Source: a virus. Taken from it: a stretch of 31,598 nt of DNA. Shown piece by piece: positions 1-8,272 of the stretch (its first letter is position 1; each line of letters starts with the position of its first letter). The position numbers and the translations under genes are program-made. The DNA lies in the IMG/VR virus record IMGVR_UViG_3300048797_000097, positions 1 through 31,598 of that record, one strand, 5' to 3'. The notes below the pieces were generated by a model. That model searched no databases. It was not told the DNA's origin and was given only the letters and a program-made list of their open reading frames with translations.

Positions 1-72
1 GAAAGCCTGGAGGTTGTTGTGGTCGGCGGCTTGCTGCTCTTGCCGATCCCGGAATTGCACGATGCGTTCCAC
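1..72 (-). CDS. 5' end of an unrecognised tail/baseplate-region gene (partial)
   Basis: Only the first 24 codons are inside the window. The start is GTG at 72, with a strong ribosome binding site (GAGGAG) on the minus strand at 81-86, inside the last codons of the tail protein I gene. The visible peptide begins MERIVQFRDRQ and is Gln/Asp-rich. Position directly after the gpI homologue suggests a tail fibre or distal baseplate component, but the fragment is too short to assign. Confidence 0.6.
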   Translation of the reverse strand, partial: MERIVQFRDRQEQQAADHNNLQAF

Positions 73-75
73 GGT

Positions 76-1422
76 CTAGCTCCTCGTCCATGAGCCCAAG
101 ATGATCGGGGTGCCCATAAAGAGCGGGCTCCCCATGCGTGCCGGCCGAAAGGTCCGGGAATTCACCCTGATCTTATCACGGCGCGACTTAGAGCGAACCA
201 CCGCGTCCAGGACGCGGTTTAGAGGCCGGCGGTCCCCGGCTAGAAAGTACATTCCCGGCCCCATAAACTCGCCCGCCGCCCACGCCGGGCGCTTGCTGCG
301 GACGGAGATGTCGAGCTCCGCCGTGAACCTTTCGATGCCGAAACGGTCATCCCCCATGAACGAGATGGCCTTGCGCCCCTGGAGCTGCCGGGTCGCGTCC
401 CGGAGGTAGACCACCTGATAGAGCCGGCGGGACGCGGTGGACGGGACGAAGAAGTCGTGTCCCATGAAGGACCCTAGCGACAACGGCAGGGCGCCGGAAA
501 AGACGCTGGCGGGAGCGAAGCCGTGCTCGGCCACGTGGTCCGGGGCGGAGTTGACCGGCGAGAAGGACGGCACGACCGGGAACAGGTGGACCAGCCGGTT
601 CGACGGCGGCGTGTCCAGCAAGTTGAGGGTGACCATCCGCTCCGCCGCCCGCGACGGCATGAAGAACTTGCCTAGGCCGAAGGGCTCGCCCGAAAAGACA
701 GCGTCCAGGCGCGGGACCGGCGGCAGATAAATCCGGTCAATGACGCCGCCCGTGTCCTGCGTCTCCCGCAGCCGGGTCAAATCAGTCGCCACCCCGCGAT
801 CCCAATAGATGGCGGCCGGCATCAACCGCTGGCCGGCGGCGGTCGGCAGCGGGCCGGCATATTGCGGGACGCCGGAAACGATGATCGGCAGCGTCGCCGC
901 TTTCCAGCCGCCCTCAGTCCCCGGCACGGTGAACAGGAACGGCTTGACGCTATCGCTTAGGAACTTGCCGGAGAAGTCATGCCAGAAGGTGCCCGTGCTG
1001 GTCCCACCCCGCACCCAATCGTAGAGCCGGATCTGCGGCAGGTCCCCCAGGGCGGCCTCGCGCTGCTCGCGCGTCAGTGACGGCGAGAGGTACGACTTGC
1101 CGGGCGGGGTGAACGCGCGGACCATTTCCGCGCCGAGGGCGCGGACGTAGCGGGTTATCCCGCCGAGCGTGCCCTTTTTCTGATGCATCTGGAAGCTGGC
1201 CAGGACTATGGCGCGCTTCTGCTCGACGCTCCAGTTCTCATCCCACACGTCAACCGACAGGCCCCAGGCCAGCCACGGCAGAAGCGCCGCCGGCATGTCC
1301 TTCGGCCGCCATAGCTCCCGCAGCGGGACGGGGAGCGGGTTGAGCCGCGCCCCGGTCGTGGCGACCACCGCCTTCTCAAAGGCGGTGGAATTGACCGGGA
1401 GAAGCGCCGCTTCGCCGCTCAT
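76..1422 (-). CDS. I: Phage tail protein I (P2 gpI-like baseplate protein)
   Basis: 448 residues. The N-terminal 120 residues follow the P2 gpI pattern closely: LLPVNSTAFEKAVVATT, then PLRELWRPKDMPAALLPWLA, then SVDVWDENW and a QKKGT turn. In P2, gpI sits at the baseplate rim and helps link gpJ to tail fibre components. The family is usually around 200 residues, so roughly 250 C-terminal residues are extra. They contain repeated motifs around SGEPFGLGKFFMPS, SGALPLSLGSFMGHDFFVPS and SFMGDDRFG, suggesting a repeated beta-rich module that could serve as a fibre attachment point (inference). The start overlaps the gpJ stop as ATGA (1419-1422), so translation is probably coupled. Confidence 0.9.
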   Translation of the reverse strand: MSGEAALLPVNSTAFEKAVVATTGARLNPLPVPLRELWRPKDMPAALLPWLAWGLSVDVWDENWSVEQKRAIVLASFQMHQKKGTLGGITRYVRALGAEMVRAFTPPGKSYLSPSLTREQREAALGDLPQIRLYDWVRGGTSTGTFWHDFSGKFLSDSVKPFLFTVPGTEGGWKAATLPIIVSGVPQYAGPLPTAAGQRLMPAAIYWDRGVATDLTRLRETQDTGGVIDRIYLPPVPRLDAVFSGEPFGLGKFFMPSRAAERMVTLNLLDTPPSNRLVHLFPVVPSFSPVNSAPDHVAEHGFAPASVFSGALPLSLGSFMGHDFFVPSTASRRLYQVVYLRDATRQLQGRKAISFMGDDRFGIERFTAELDISVRSKRPAWAAGEFMGPGMYFLAGDRRPLNRVLDAVVRSKSRRDKIRVNSRTFRPARMGSPLFMGTPIILGSWTRS

Positions 1423-2288
1423 GCAAGCTCCCCATGCCGCTTGACGGCGGCCGAGACGGTCAGAGTGTCAACTTGAAACGCCTCACGCGGGCCGCAGAAA
1501 ATGTCCTGGTCCATGCCAGTCAAGGCAGCGGAGTAGACGCCGGGGACCCTAGCAATCGAGACGACGCCCTGCCGCAGCAAGTCAATGCCGAGATAGCGGT
1601 TGGCCTCGAAGAACGCGTTAAACGCCGTTGTCGCCGCCCCTGTGACGACGGAAGCGTCCGGCCCCATGTAAAGCGTCAGAATGACGCCTAGGTTAAGCCG
1701 GTGGAGCGTCACGGGGACGACTGAGACGGCGTCGGTCAGAGGCCGCACGTCGTTGTCGGTGACCGCCCGGTAAACCGCTGACAGCATGTCCGGCGTTGGC
1801 CTTGGCTCGGCCCCGGACATCATGACGGTCACCACGACCTCCCCCGGCCGTGGCTGGTCCGTCGAAACGTCCCGGATGGTGACATCGGCCGTCATGGCGT
1901 GGAACTGGTAGGCGCCGTCCGGGCCAGCCACGCTGAACGCGTCCGGCGCGAGCTGAATGCGCTTGAGGAAGCGGGCGTCGTCCTCCCCCACCATGCGCAC
2001 GACGCCCCACAGGGCGGCGAGCTGGTCCAGGTCCGAGCCTTGCGAGAAGGCCAGCATGACGGCGCGGGCCGCGTCATTGACCCGCGCCCGGATCAACATT
2101 TCCCGGTAGGCGAAGACTTCAATGAGCTTGCGGGACGGCTCACTCTCTAGATCGACGACGCCGACGATCAGGGGGAAGCGCACGACCAGGTCATCCCGCG
2201 CCGCCTTGACTATGGCGTCAAAGGACAGGGTTTCGATGACGGACGGCGCCGGCAGGGACGCTAGGTCAATGATGGTTGGCGAGATCAT
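1419..2288 (-). CDS. J: Baseplate assembly protein J (P2 gpJ-like)
   Basis: 289 residues. Matches the baseplate J family: an N-terminal segment on Asp/Leu-rich targets, a middle part with RARVNDAARAVMLAFSQGSDLDQLA followed by LWGV, then GPDGAYQFHAM and VTVMMSGAEPRPTPDML, then the C-terminal half with AVYRAVTDNDVRPLTDAVSV. These are typical steps of gpJ homologues, which form the baseplate wedge with the gp25-like W protein. Length is close to the usual ~300. It is coupled by 4-base overlaps to W upstream and I downstream, in the standard P2 order V-W-J-I. Confidence 0.93.
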   Translation of the reverse strand: MISPTIIDLASLPAPSVIETLSFDAIVKAARDDLVVRFPLIVGVVDLESEPSRKLIEVFAYREMLIRARVNDAARAVMLAFSQGSDLDQLAALWGVVRMVGEDDARFLKRIQLAPDAFSVAGPDGAYQFHAMTADVTIRDVSTDQPRPGEVVVTVMMSGAEPRPTPDMLSAVYRAVTDNDVRPLTDAVSVVPVTLHRLNLGVILTLYMGPDASVVTGAATTAFNAFFEANRYLGIDLLRQGVVSIARVPGVYSAALTGMDQDIFCGPREAFQVDTLTVSAAVKRHGELA

Positions 2289-2701
2289 GGCGCAGCTCCC
2301 ACGGCCACGGTGGAGCCCGACAAGGTCACATACACCCGCCGCGCCCCTTCCACGGTGAAGTCACCATAAACGGCGCGCGGGCGATAGGCCCCGTCGATGT
2401 AGAACCCGAATTTCCCCAGGCGGGTGGCCTCCAGGACTTGGATCACCGCGACCCGATAGCGTGGCTCCCACTGCTCGATTGCGGCCGACATGGCCGTGAA
2501 GAACGGGGTTACCTCGGCAACCGTGATGTTCTTCCCCAAGAGGCCGGGGACCAGGGACCCGTACCACTCTCGCATCAGGCGCTCAGCGAAAGCCGTCGTG
2601 AAGAAGTCCCACATGGATTGCATCACGTGGTCCCACCCGGTGATGATCGACCCGGTGTTGCGGTCCAGCCCGACGCTTGGCGAGGTGAGGTCGGGTGTCA
2701 T
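2285..2701 (-). CDS. W: Baseplate wedge protein W (gp25/GPW family)
   Basis: 138 residues from ATG at 2701. A longer open frame extends upstream, but it runs through the gpV gene out of frame, and the ATGA overlap (2698-2701) marks the real start. The core SMWDFFTTAF, then AERLMREWYGSLVPGLLGK, then IEQWEPRYRV matches the GPW_gp25 signature, in which the reader frame is 'GERxMRxxYGSxL' followed by 'WEPR'. The protein is a wedge component connecting gpV and gpJ in P2-type baseplates. The usual family length of 115-140 is met. Confidence 0.88.
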   Translation of the reverse strand: MTPDLTSPSVGLDRNTGSIITGWDHVMQSMWDFFTTAFAERLMREWYGSLVPGLLGKNITVAEVTPFFTAMSAAIEQWEPRYRVAVIQVLEATRLGKFGFYIDGAYRPRAVYGDFTVEGARRVYVTLSGSTVAVGAAP

Positions 2702-3297
2702 GACGGCGTGTAGAACGCTGGCGGGACTGCGGACGTGGGCGGAGCCGGCGCCATCTGGTCCGCGATCAGCACCAAGTCGTGGACGACGCCATTGTGGGTG
2801 ATCTTGGCGGCCGTCGTGTGGACGACGCCGGCCTCCAGGCGGACCAGCGAGCCGGAGTGCTCGAATTGCAGGTAGTCCTTGGTCGCGGTGATGACAGCCT
2901 TGCCGACTTCCATTTTGACCAGATTGTCCGCGTGGGTGATCTTGACGTTGCCTACCGTGAAGACGTGCTGGTCCGGCTTGTCGCTCGGGCTCTTGTTCTG
3001 GTTGCTCCAGTGGAACGGGTGCGCGACCGCCTGCCCCCAATCCCCCATCGGGGACAGGATGCTCATTTGCTGGCCGACGCTTGGCGGGGTGTGATGCTTG
3101 AAGGCGCCGGCTATCTGGCTATAGGGGACCCATGGGCTCAAGAACGGGCCGCCGCCGCCGTCGCTGCTCTCCGCCAGCTTGAGCCGGACCAGGGCCTTCT
3201 TGGCGTCCACCTCGTGAACCGTCCCATGGCGCGCGACCGCCGCGAGCCGCCGCTCCAGCTCCCCCACGCGGGCGATCAACTCGACAATTTCCTTCAT
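2698..3297 (-). CDS. V: Baseplate spike protein V (P2 gpV-like)
   Basis: 199 residues. Starts with a short helix (MKEIVELIARVGELERRLAA), then an OB-fold region (residues ~23-95: RHGTVHEVDAKKALVRLKL, PFLSPWVPYSQ, PPSVGQQMSILSPMGDWGQAVA) and a repetitive beta-helix-like C-terminus (VGNVKITHADNLVKMEVG and onward). This is the organisation of gpV, the trimeric central spike that punctures the outer membrane. The gene lies first in the V-W-J-I block and is coupled to its neighbours by 4-base overlaps. Confidence 0.88.
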   Translation of the reverse strand: MKEIVELIARVGELERRLAAVARHGTVHEVDAKKALVRLKLAESSDGGGGPFLSPWVPYSQIAGAFKHHTPPSVGQQMSILSPMGDWGQAVAHPFHWSNQNKSPSDKPDQHVFTVGNVKITHADNLVKMEVGKAVITATKDYLQFEHSGSLVRLEAGVVHTTAAKITHNGVVHDLVLIADQMAPAPPTSAVPPAFYTPS

Positions 3298-4136
3298 AGC
3301 TCCTCTCCCGGCAGGTTGGCGTCCGCCAGCGCCGTGGACACGTCGCGCCCGTCAAAGGTGATGACGGAGAACGGCACTACGTCATCCGCATGGGTGGCCG
3401 GGTCGATGAAAGGTGCGAGCCCTATGCCGCCGAACTCGTCGGGCGTCATGCCCACGGCCGCCCGCAATCGGTCCCAATCGAGAAGCGGGCCGCCACCGAT
3501 TTCGTCGGTGACGGCCGCTGCAAGGTCCCCCAGGTCCGGGTCGGCCGCCATCTTGTCCAGCGCCGCCTTGATCTTGAGGTTGAAGGACGCGGTTTCCCCG
3601 AAGGGCGGATCGTCCAGGGTCACTAAGTTGAAGACATACTGCCGGGCGGCAAAGCGGATGCCGTTCTTGTCGTCTGCTCCGCGCCGGGTCGTGATGTTCT
3701 TGATGGACGCGACCAGCCCCATGAAAATCCTGGACCACTCCGTCTCGCCGGCAAACAGGCCGCGAAGCACCTGCCGGCCGAGGATATTGATAACGACCTC
3801 CAGGCCGGCGTCAGTGTGCGGAACGGTGATCCCCGCCACGGGAGTGACGGGCGGGCTCGCTAGGCTGTCCCCGGCCTTGGGTGGCTCGACCAGGACCTTG
3901 GCGGCCACTGCCAGCTCGAGGATCAAGTCCATGTTCTTGTCGCCGCCGAGCGGATCGCGGCCGGCGGGCTCCGCCACCGTGTCCTCGGTGTAGACGACGA
4001 TAACCGGCTGCCGCTCAGTGGACATGGTTTCGTCGATGGCCTGGATCGCGCTGTCAAAGACGCGATCCGCCGCGACGGTGGCGTTGGTAAGCGCGTGGAC
4101 CGCAGCCACGCGGACTAGGAGCGGGATGATGCTCAA
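3294..4136 (-). CDS. Putative tail-completion / head-tail interface protein
   Basis: 280 residues from a TTG start at 4136 that overlaps the preceding stop as TTGA, with GAGGA just upstream. No motif identifies it firmly. The first ~60 residues (helix ALTNATVAADRVFDSAIQAIDE followed by PVIVVYTEDTVAEP) resemble the beginning of tail-terminator/gpU-like proteins, and it lies between the FII-like connector and the gpV spike, where lambda and P2 relatives carry tail completion genes. The remaining ~200 residues are alpha/beta and unassigned. The role is inferred mainly from position. Confidence 0.5.
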   Translation of the reverse strand: MSIIPLLVRVAAVHALTNATVAADRVFDSAIQAIDETMSTERQPVIVVYTEDTVAEPAGRDPLGGDKNMDLILELAVAAKVLVEPPKAGDSLASPPVTPVAGITVPHTDAGLEVVINILGRQVLRGLFAGETEWSRIFMGLVASIKNITTRRGADDKNGIRFAARQYVFNLVTLDDPPFGETASFNLKIKAALDKMAADPDLGDLAAAVTDEIGGGPLLDWDRLRAAVGMTPDEFGGIGLAPFIDPATHADDVVPFSVITFDGRDVSTALADANLPGEEL

Positions 4137-4516
4137 ACGTCCTCACGGGTGAGCTGGAGGGATATGCCGCCGCGATCATCGGTCGGCGCGGCGTTCACCG
4201 TGAAGGCCATGCCCCGGACGGTTAGCAGGTCATTTTTCACCGGCAGCCACCCGAGGTCAGCTATGGCCACCGCGTCCATGGAAAACTCGGCAGAAGTGGA
4301 AACGGCCGTCACCAGAGCCCGGCCACGCTCGACCGCGAGGACGGTGCTCTTGGGGGCATCCGTGAAGACGCCCCACACGTCTTTTTCAGCTCGATCCGGG
4401 TCGGTAGTGGCGGCGCGGTAGTCCGACCCGCGCCGCGCGGTTAGGTGCGCCGTCTCGCCGAAGGCTTCGGAAATTGCATCGTCGGCGGCGCTAATGCCCT
4501 CATCGAAAACGTTCAC
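4133..4516 (-). CDS. Head-tail connector, lambda gpFII-like
   Basis: 127 residues, GTG start at 4516 with a clear AAGGGG ribosome binding site 6 bases upstream. The opening MNVFDEGISAADDAISEAFG is typical of FII-type head-tail joining proteins. The C-terminal half (DLGWLPVKNDLLTVRGM, then FTVNAAPTDDRGGISLQL) fits the small beta-barrel of these connectors, with the usual 'D.. G......L' end. It lies directly after the major capsid gene, as FII does in lambda-like phages. Assignment rests on size, position and general pattern. Confidence 0.65.
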   Translation of the reverse strand: MNVFDEGISAADDAISEAFGETAHLTARRGSDYRAATTDPDRAEKDVWGVFTDAPKSTVLAVERGRALVTAVSTSAEFSMDAVAIADLGWLPVKNDLLTVRGMAFTVNAAPTDDRGGISLQLTREDV

Positions 4517-4525
4517 CCGTTCCCC

Positions 4526-5560
4526 TTAATCAGGAAGGTCCGAATTCAGGGTCCCGGTGAGGAGAACGCGCGGGCGGGTGCAATACTGGAGCGCGTTGGT
4601 CTGAACGTCGAAGTTCACGCCCTTGTCGTTTTCCATGGGGTATTGCTTGGCGTACAGGCGCCGCCCCATGGTGTTGACTGTCTCCAGGTAGTCCGCCGGC
4701 CCGTAGACCGTCCTAAACAGGTTGGGCACGCCGAGCGGGAAGATGTAGCACTCGTCCGGCTCGATGAAGTGCGTCCCGCCGACAAAGCCACGGTAGTTCT
4801 CGAAGACGACGCCGCCGAACGAGAAGCTGCCCCAGGTGGACGCGTTCGGGCCGACGTAGCCGTCCCGGAGGATCTGCGCTTCGGTCCAGTTGAGGAAGGT
4901 CTGGCGGACCTCCTGGTGGCCGATCAGGGCGTCGAAGAAGTCGTCGCCGCATAGCGCCCACAGGCGGGTGAAGGGCAGGCCGCCTAGTTCGGTGCCGATG
5001 GTGCGGACAAGGTTGGAGACGAACTGCCGCAGCCGGCCCATCGGATAGCTGGTGTTTTTCAGGTCAAAGTTGACCGGCGCCAGCTTGGCCACGTTGAACT
5101 CTGTGTAAAGGTTCAAGGTGGTCCCGTCCGCGTAAGTGACCAGCCCCTTGATGGCGCCGAGACGGTGATACTCCTCGGTGACATCGAAGGAATTGACGTG
5201 AAGCTCCCCGTGCTCCAGCACCTTGTCCATGACGGTTTCGAGCTGGCTCTCGGTACCGAACGCCCGCACCCCCTGGACCTCCTCAGCCATGATGGCGTCG
5301 TTGATCTCAAAGTGCGGGATGGTCAAGTTGCGCGCCCGGCGGCGGAGACGTTGAACCGTGGTTCCTGGTCCGCCGCGCGGGGTGGGCGGGATAAGGACGA
5401 GCTGGCCGTCCCTCTCCTCGATGACGATGGTTGTGACCGGCACGGACCCGGTGGAGAAAATCCCCAACTCGCCGACGCGTCCCGGCTTGAAGGGCAGGTT
5501 CGTGATGGCGTCGGTCAATGCGACGACGCCGAAGATGTTTGAGGCGAAGATGTCAAGCAC
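4526..5560 (-). CDS. E: Major capsid protein (lambda gpE family)
   Basis: 344 residues from GTG at 5560, chosen because GGAGG lies 8 bases upstream and the product MLDIFASNIFGVVALTDAIT begins like other gpE-family capsids; the frame continues to a TTG at 5575 that lacks such a site. Family hallmarks seen are LPFKPGRVGELGIF, then EERDGQLVLIPPTPRGG, the R-rich LRRRARNL segment, and GVRAFG further on. It forms the HK97-fold capsomers of the head. It follows the decoration-protein gene, as in lambda order D-E. Confidence 0.9.
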   Translation of the reverse strand: MLDIFASNIFGVVALTDAITNLPFKPGRVGELGIFSTGSVPVTTIVIEERDGQLVLIPPTPRGGPGTTVQRLRRRARNLTIPHFEINDAIMAEEVQGVRAFGTESQLETVMDKVLEHGELHVNSFDVTEEYHRLGAIKGLVTYADGTTLNLYTEFNVAKLAPVNFDLKNTSYPMGRLRQFVSNLVRTIGTELGGLPFTRLWALCGDDFFDALIGHQEVRQTFLNWTEAQILRDGYVGPNASTWGSFSFGGVVFENYRGFVGGTHFIEPDECYIFPLGVPNLFRTVYGPADYLETVNTMGRRLYAKQYPMENDKGVNFDVQTNALQYCTRPRVLLTGTLNSDLPD

Positions 5561-5600
5561 GGCCGAAGCCTCCAATGGTGGGCGCGAAGCCCTCTAGGGG

Positions 5601-6569
5601 TTAGCGGGCGACGATGCCCACGCTGGCGAGCTGCGCCATCTTGGCCGCCTTGCCGGCGTCATCCGTGACACTGGCGTCGTAGACCAGCTCTTTGGCGTTG
5701 ACCTCGCACAGGCGGGTGATGGCGGGCGTCTTCACGTCCACGTCCGTTGCGTCCACCCGGTAGATCAGGATGGCGTTGGCGAACTCGTCTCCATCCGTCC
5801 CGGTCAACGGAGACGGCCCGTATTGCAAGGTCGTGAAGTTCACCTGGACCAGGAAGGTGTCGCCGGGGACGAAGTTGGCCGAGCCGTCCGCCACGTTGAA
5901 GGCCAGCTCATGGGCGTAGGCGGTCCCGATGGTGCCGCCGGCCTTGACGATGCCGTCCGGATCGGTGACCTGGAATGTCCCCAGGCCGTTGGCCGGGACC
6001 GCGTGGCTGATAGTCACGTCGAAGCCATCCCCGACCAGCCAATCAGCGGAGCCGTGGGTGGCCGTGAACTTGATCTGTCCCACGTAGGCCACCCCGTCCG
6101 TAGCCGGCGCGAGGACGGTCCCGTTAGGATCATGAACCGAGAAGGTCCCGCCGCCGGCCGCCGGGACGGTGCAACGGACCTGATACGTCCCTTCAAGGAC
6201 CGTGCCCGCGTCGAAGGCCGCGCCGCCACCGCCGGTCAACGCTAGGGTGCCGTTGGCCGTGCTGCCCGGCGCGTGGATCAAGGCGCTGGCGACGGCGGCA
6301 AAGGTTCCGCCTATGACTTCAACCTTGTAGGCGCCGGACTTGACGCCGCCGCCGATGGCCGGCGAGGCAAGGGTGAAGACGCCGTTGCCGGTGTTGCCCT
6401 CGCCCGGCGAGACGATGGCAGCGGCCGAGCTGGTCAGTCGGCCGAGAAGTGTCCCCGGCTCCAGGATGCCGGAGCCGGCCACGACGATGATGTTGTCGCG
6501 GGAAAGGTGACCATCCTGCTCTGTCAGGATGAATGACGCCGCACGGCGTCCTTCGTTGAACTGCGTCAT
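5601..6569 (-). CDS. D: Head decoration protein (gpD-like) with an inserted double beta module
   Basis: 322 residues, against about 110-150 for simple gpD proteins. Residues 1-50 (RRAASFILTEQDGHLSRDN, then AGSGILEPGTLLGRLT) and 246-300 (TLQYGPSPLTGTDGDEFANA, ILIYRVDA, TRLCEVNAKELVYD) form the gpD core that caps capsid three-fold sites. Between them (56-245) lie four half-modules: two of the type 'GNG-F-L...SGAYKVEV' (58-89, 103-138) and two of the type 'GTFxVxDPxG...GDxFxV' (140-188, 196-245). The order N1-N2-C1-C2 suggests one module nested in another. The insert is probably exposed on the capsid surface (inference). ATG start at 6569. Confidence 0.85.
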   Translation of the reverse strand: MTQFNEGRRAASFILTEQDGHLSRDNIIVVAGSGILEPGTLLGRLTSSAAAIVSPGEGNTGNGVFTLASPAIGGGVKSGAYKVEVIGGTFAAVASALIHAPGSTANGTLALTGGGGAAFDAGTVLEGTYQVRCTVPAAGGGTFSVHDPNGTVLAPATDGVAYVGQIKFTATHGSADWLVGDGFDVTISHAVPANGLGTFQVTDPDGIVKAGGTIGTAYAHELAFNVADGSANFVPGDTFLVQVNFTTLQYGPSPLTGTDGDEFANAILIYRVDATDVDVKTPAITRLCEVNAKELVYDASVTDDAGKAAKMAQLASVGIVAR

Positions 6570-6632
6570 AGTTGAGGGCTCCGGTTACGGGGCGCCTCTC
6601 TGCGGGACAGGCTTCAAGCGAAGGCGGGTAGA

Positions 6633-7070
6633 CTACGCCGCCTTATTCCCACCGTTAGCCTTATTACGCTTTTCGATCCGCCTTGCCCATGCGCCGGAAA
6701 TCGCCGCCGCCTCGGGCACTGCCGCGAGCGCACCCGTCCGGCTGGTGTCGCCGAACTCCGCCGTGCCCGCCGCCCGCTCCGCGATGGCGCCGATGACGGC
6801 GGTCTTGGGGATAGTCGCGAGCACCTTGCCGGCGGCCTCGACGCTCATGTCCGTGTCCATGGCCAGCGAAAGCGCGCTGGTTGCCCGGCCGGCGGCTTCG
6901 GGGTGGCTGGTAATACCCTTGATCCGGGCGCGCTCGGCAATGGCGCCGGCAGTTGCCCCGGCCTTCTCGCCCTCGGTGCGGCCCTCGGCGCGGGCGGTGG
7001 CCGCCGCCCCCGTCATGATCCGCTCATGGTCCGTGCGAAGGATGCTGTCCTCAGTGCTGGCGTTGGCCAT
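6633..7070 (-). CDS. Internal in-frame scaffold protein (Nu3-like)
   Basis: 145 residues read in the same frame as the protease, from ATG at 7070. An excellent ribosome binding site, GAGGAG, lies 8 bases before this ATG inside the protease gene. The product MANASTEDSILRTDHERI is Ala/Glu/Arg-rich and largely helical (TARAEGRTEGEKAGATAGA), as scaffolds are. In lambda the scaffold Nu3 is made by the same device, an internal start in gene C. Existence as a separate product is inferred from the ribosome binding site and the parallel. Confidence 0.72.
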   Translation of the reverse strand: MANASTEDSILRTDHERIMTGAAATARAEGRTEGEKAGATAGAIAERARIKGITSHPEAAGRATSALSLAMDTDMSVEAAGKVLATIPKTAVIGAIAERAAGTAEFGDTSRTGALAAVPEAAAISGAWARRIEKRNKANGGNKAA

Positions 7071-8003
7071 TGCGTTTCTCCTCGTAGGGGTTGGCCGGTT
7101 TCCTTGTCGCGGGCTCTGCGACATTTCCGCGACTATATCATCAAAGCTGCCCATGCGGTCAGCCATGCGATGGTCGATGGCGTCCTGCCCGTAATAGGTC
7201 CGGGCTTCCGTCGCCCTAATCGCGCCGGACGCCATGCGAAAACCACGCCCGGCCGCAACGGAATTGACGAACTCGTCGTAGATCGAGCTGACTTCCGCCT
7301 GGAGGTCAGCCTTCACGGTGTCCGGCAGCGGGCCGAACGGGTGCCCGTCCACCTTGTGCTTGCCGGCATAAATCAAGGTGGCAACTTGCCCCTTCTTCTC
7401 CATCTCGCCCGACACGTCCAGGTGCATCATGACGACGCCCACGGACCCGACCATGGACGTGGGCGAGACGACGATTTCATTGGCGGCAGCGGCGATGCCA
7501 TAGCCGCCGGAGGCTGCCACGTCATTGACCAGGGCAGTGACCGGCTTGTCCTCGCGGATGCTGCGGATCAGCGCGGCTAGGGAGTTGTTGCCGGACGCCT
7601 CGCCCCCGTAGCTCTCGATGTCGAGAAGGATGGCGTGGACCTCCGGGTCATTGGCCGCGTCGCGGAGCTGCGCCCCGATGCCCTCATAGGACACCAGCCC
7701 GGAGCTGTTGCCGATCCAAGCGCCCCGGTTCACCAGGGACCCGGCTATCGTGATGATGGCGACGCCATTGTGGGCCGGCGTCATGGCCCAATCTCGACCC
7801 TTGCGCCGCCGGGTCCCGATAAACTCGTTCATTGAAGGCCGCGCGGCCTCAGCCGCCTCCAGGTCCGCGACCACGGTGGCGTCGTCTACTTCGACGCCGA
7901 TCCGGTCCCGGATGGCCATGACGATGATTTCAGCCTTGAGCGGGTGGATCAACAGCGGCCGGTTAAGGACGCGATCCGCCACGTGGATCAGGACCCGGCT
8001 CAA
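6633..8003 (-). CDS. C: Prohead protease, S49/SppA-like (lambda gpC-like), with scaffold C-terminus
   Basis: 456 residues from TTG at 8003, which overlaps the gpW stop as TTGA; the frame also opens at a GTG at 8087 but that would lie inside gpW. The protease part contains the ESYGGEASGNNSL step, the nucleophile motif NDVAASGGYGIAAAA (Ser165) and a downstream YAGKHKVDGHP segment carrying the candidate general-base lysine (Lys215 or Lys217). This is the gpC/S49 family, which matures the portal and scaffold inside the prohead. Residues 312-456 are Ala/Glu-rich, form the scaffold and can also be made alone from an internal start. The C-terminal tail is basic (RRIEKRNKANGG). Confidence 0.88.
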   Translation of the reverse strand: MSRVLIHVADRVLNRPLLIHPLKAEIIVMAIRDRIGVEVDDATVVADLEAAEAARPSMNEFIGTRRRKGRDWAMTPAHNGVAIITIAGSLVNRGAWIGNSSGLVSYEGIGAQLRDAANDPEVHAILLDIESYGGEASGNNSLAALIRSIREDKPVTALVNDVAASGGYGIAAAANEIVVSPTSMVGSVGVVMMHLDVSGEMEKKGQVATLIYAGKHKVDGHPFGPLPDTVKADLQAEVSSIYDEFVNSVAAGRGFRMASGAIRATEARTYYGQDAIDHRMADRMGSFDDIVAEMSQSPRQGNRPTPTRRNAMANASTEDSILRTDHERIMTGAAATARAEGRTEGEKAGATAGAIAERARIKGITSHPEAAGRATSALSLAMDTDMSVEAAGKVLATIPKTAVIGAIAERAAGTAEFGDTSRTGALAAVPEAAAISGAWARRIEKRNKANGGNKAA

Positions 8004-8272
8004 CGGAAGAAGCCCGAGGTCGATGAACCGCCGGTCGATATGGCGTGCCGGCGGGATGGCTTGGCCACAGTGGAGAGCGCGTCGCACGCGGTTTGCAGCC
8101 GCGCTATCTGCGCTTCGAGGCTGGCCATATCGACGCGGGCGAAGGTCAGCCGGCGCGATACGCCGCCGGGCGAGACGTATTCGACGCTCTCCGCATGGGC
8201 GCCGGACAGGAGCTTGGTTCTCGCCGCCTGGAGTAGCGCCAGCTCCTCACAGGGACCGTTGACCACCGTCAT
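8000..8272 (-). CDS. W: gpW-like head-tail joining protein
   Basis: 90 residues, ATG at 8272 overlapping the portal stop as ATGA, with GGAG upstream. The pattern LLQAARTKLLSGAHAESVEY, then the GGVSRRLTFARVDMASLEAQ core, then IARLQ matches the lambda gpW family (68 residues in lambda), a small protein needed to stabilise DNA in filled heads and to receive FII. Here it follows the portal gene, whereas in lambda W lies between terminase and portal. The last ~20 residues are low-complexity and Ser/Gly-rich. Confidence 0.82.
   Translation of the reverse strand: MTVVNGPCEELALLQAARTKLLSGAHAESVEYVSPGGVSRRLTFARVDMASLEAQIARLQTACDALSTVAKPSRRHAISTGGSSTSGFFR

Noticed and set aside
2779-3993. 404-codon open frame on the plus strand
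   Set aside because: It lies antisense to gpV and the 3294-4136 gene, both well supported and coupled. Its product has no family features; long antisense frames are usual in GC-rich DNA.
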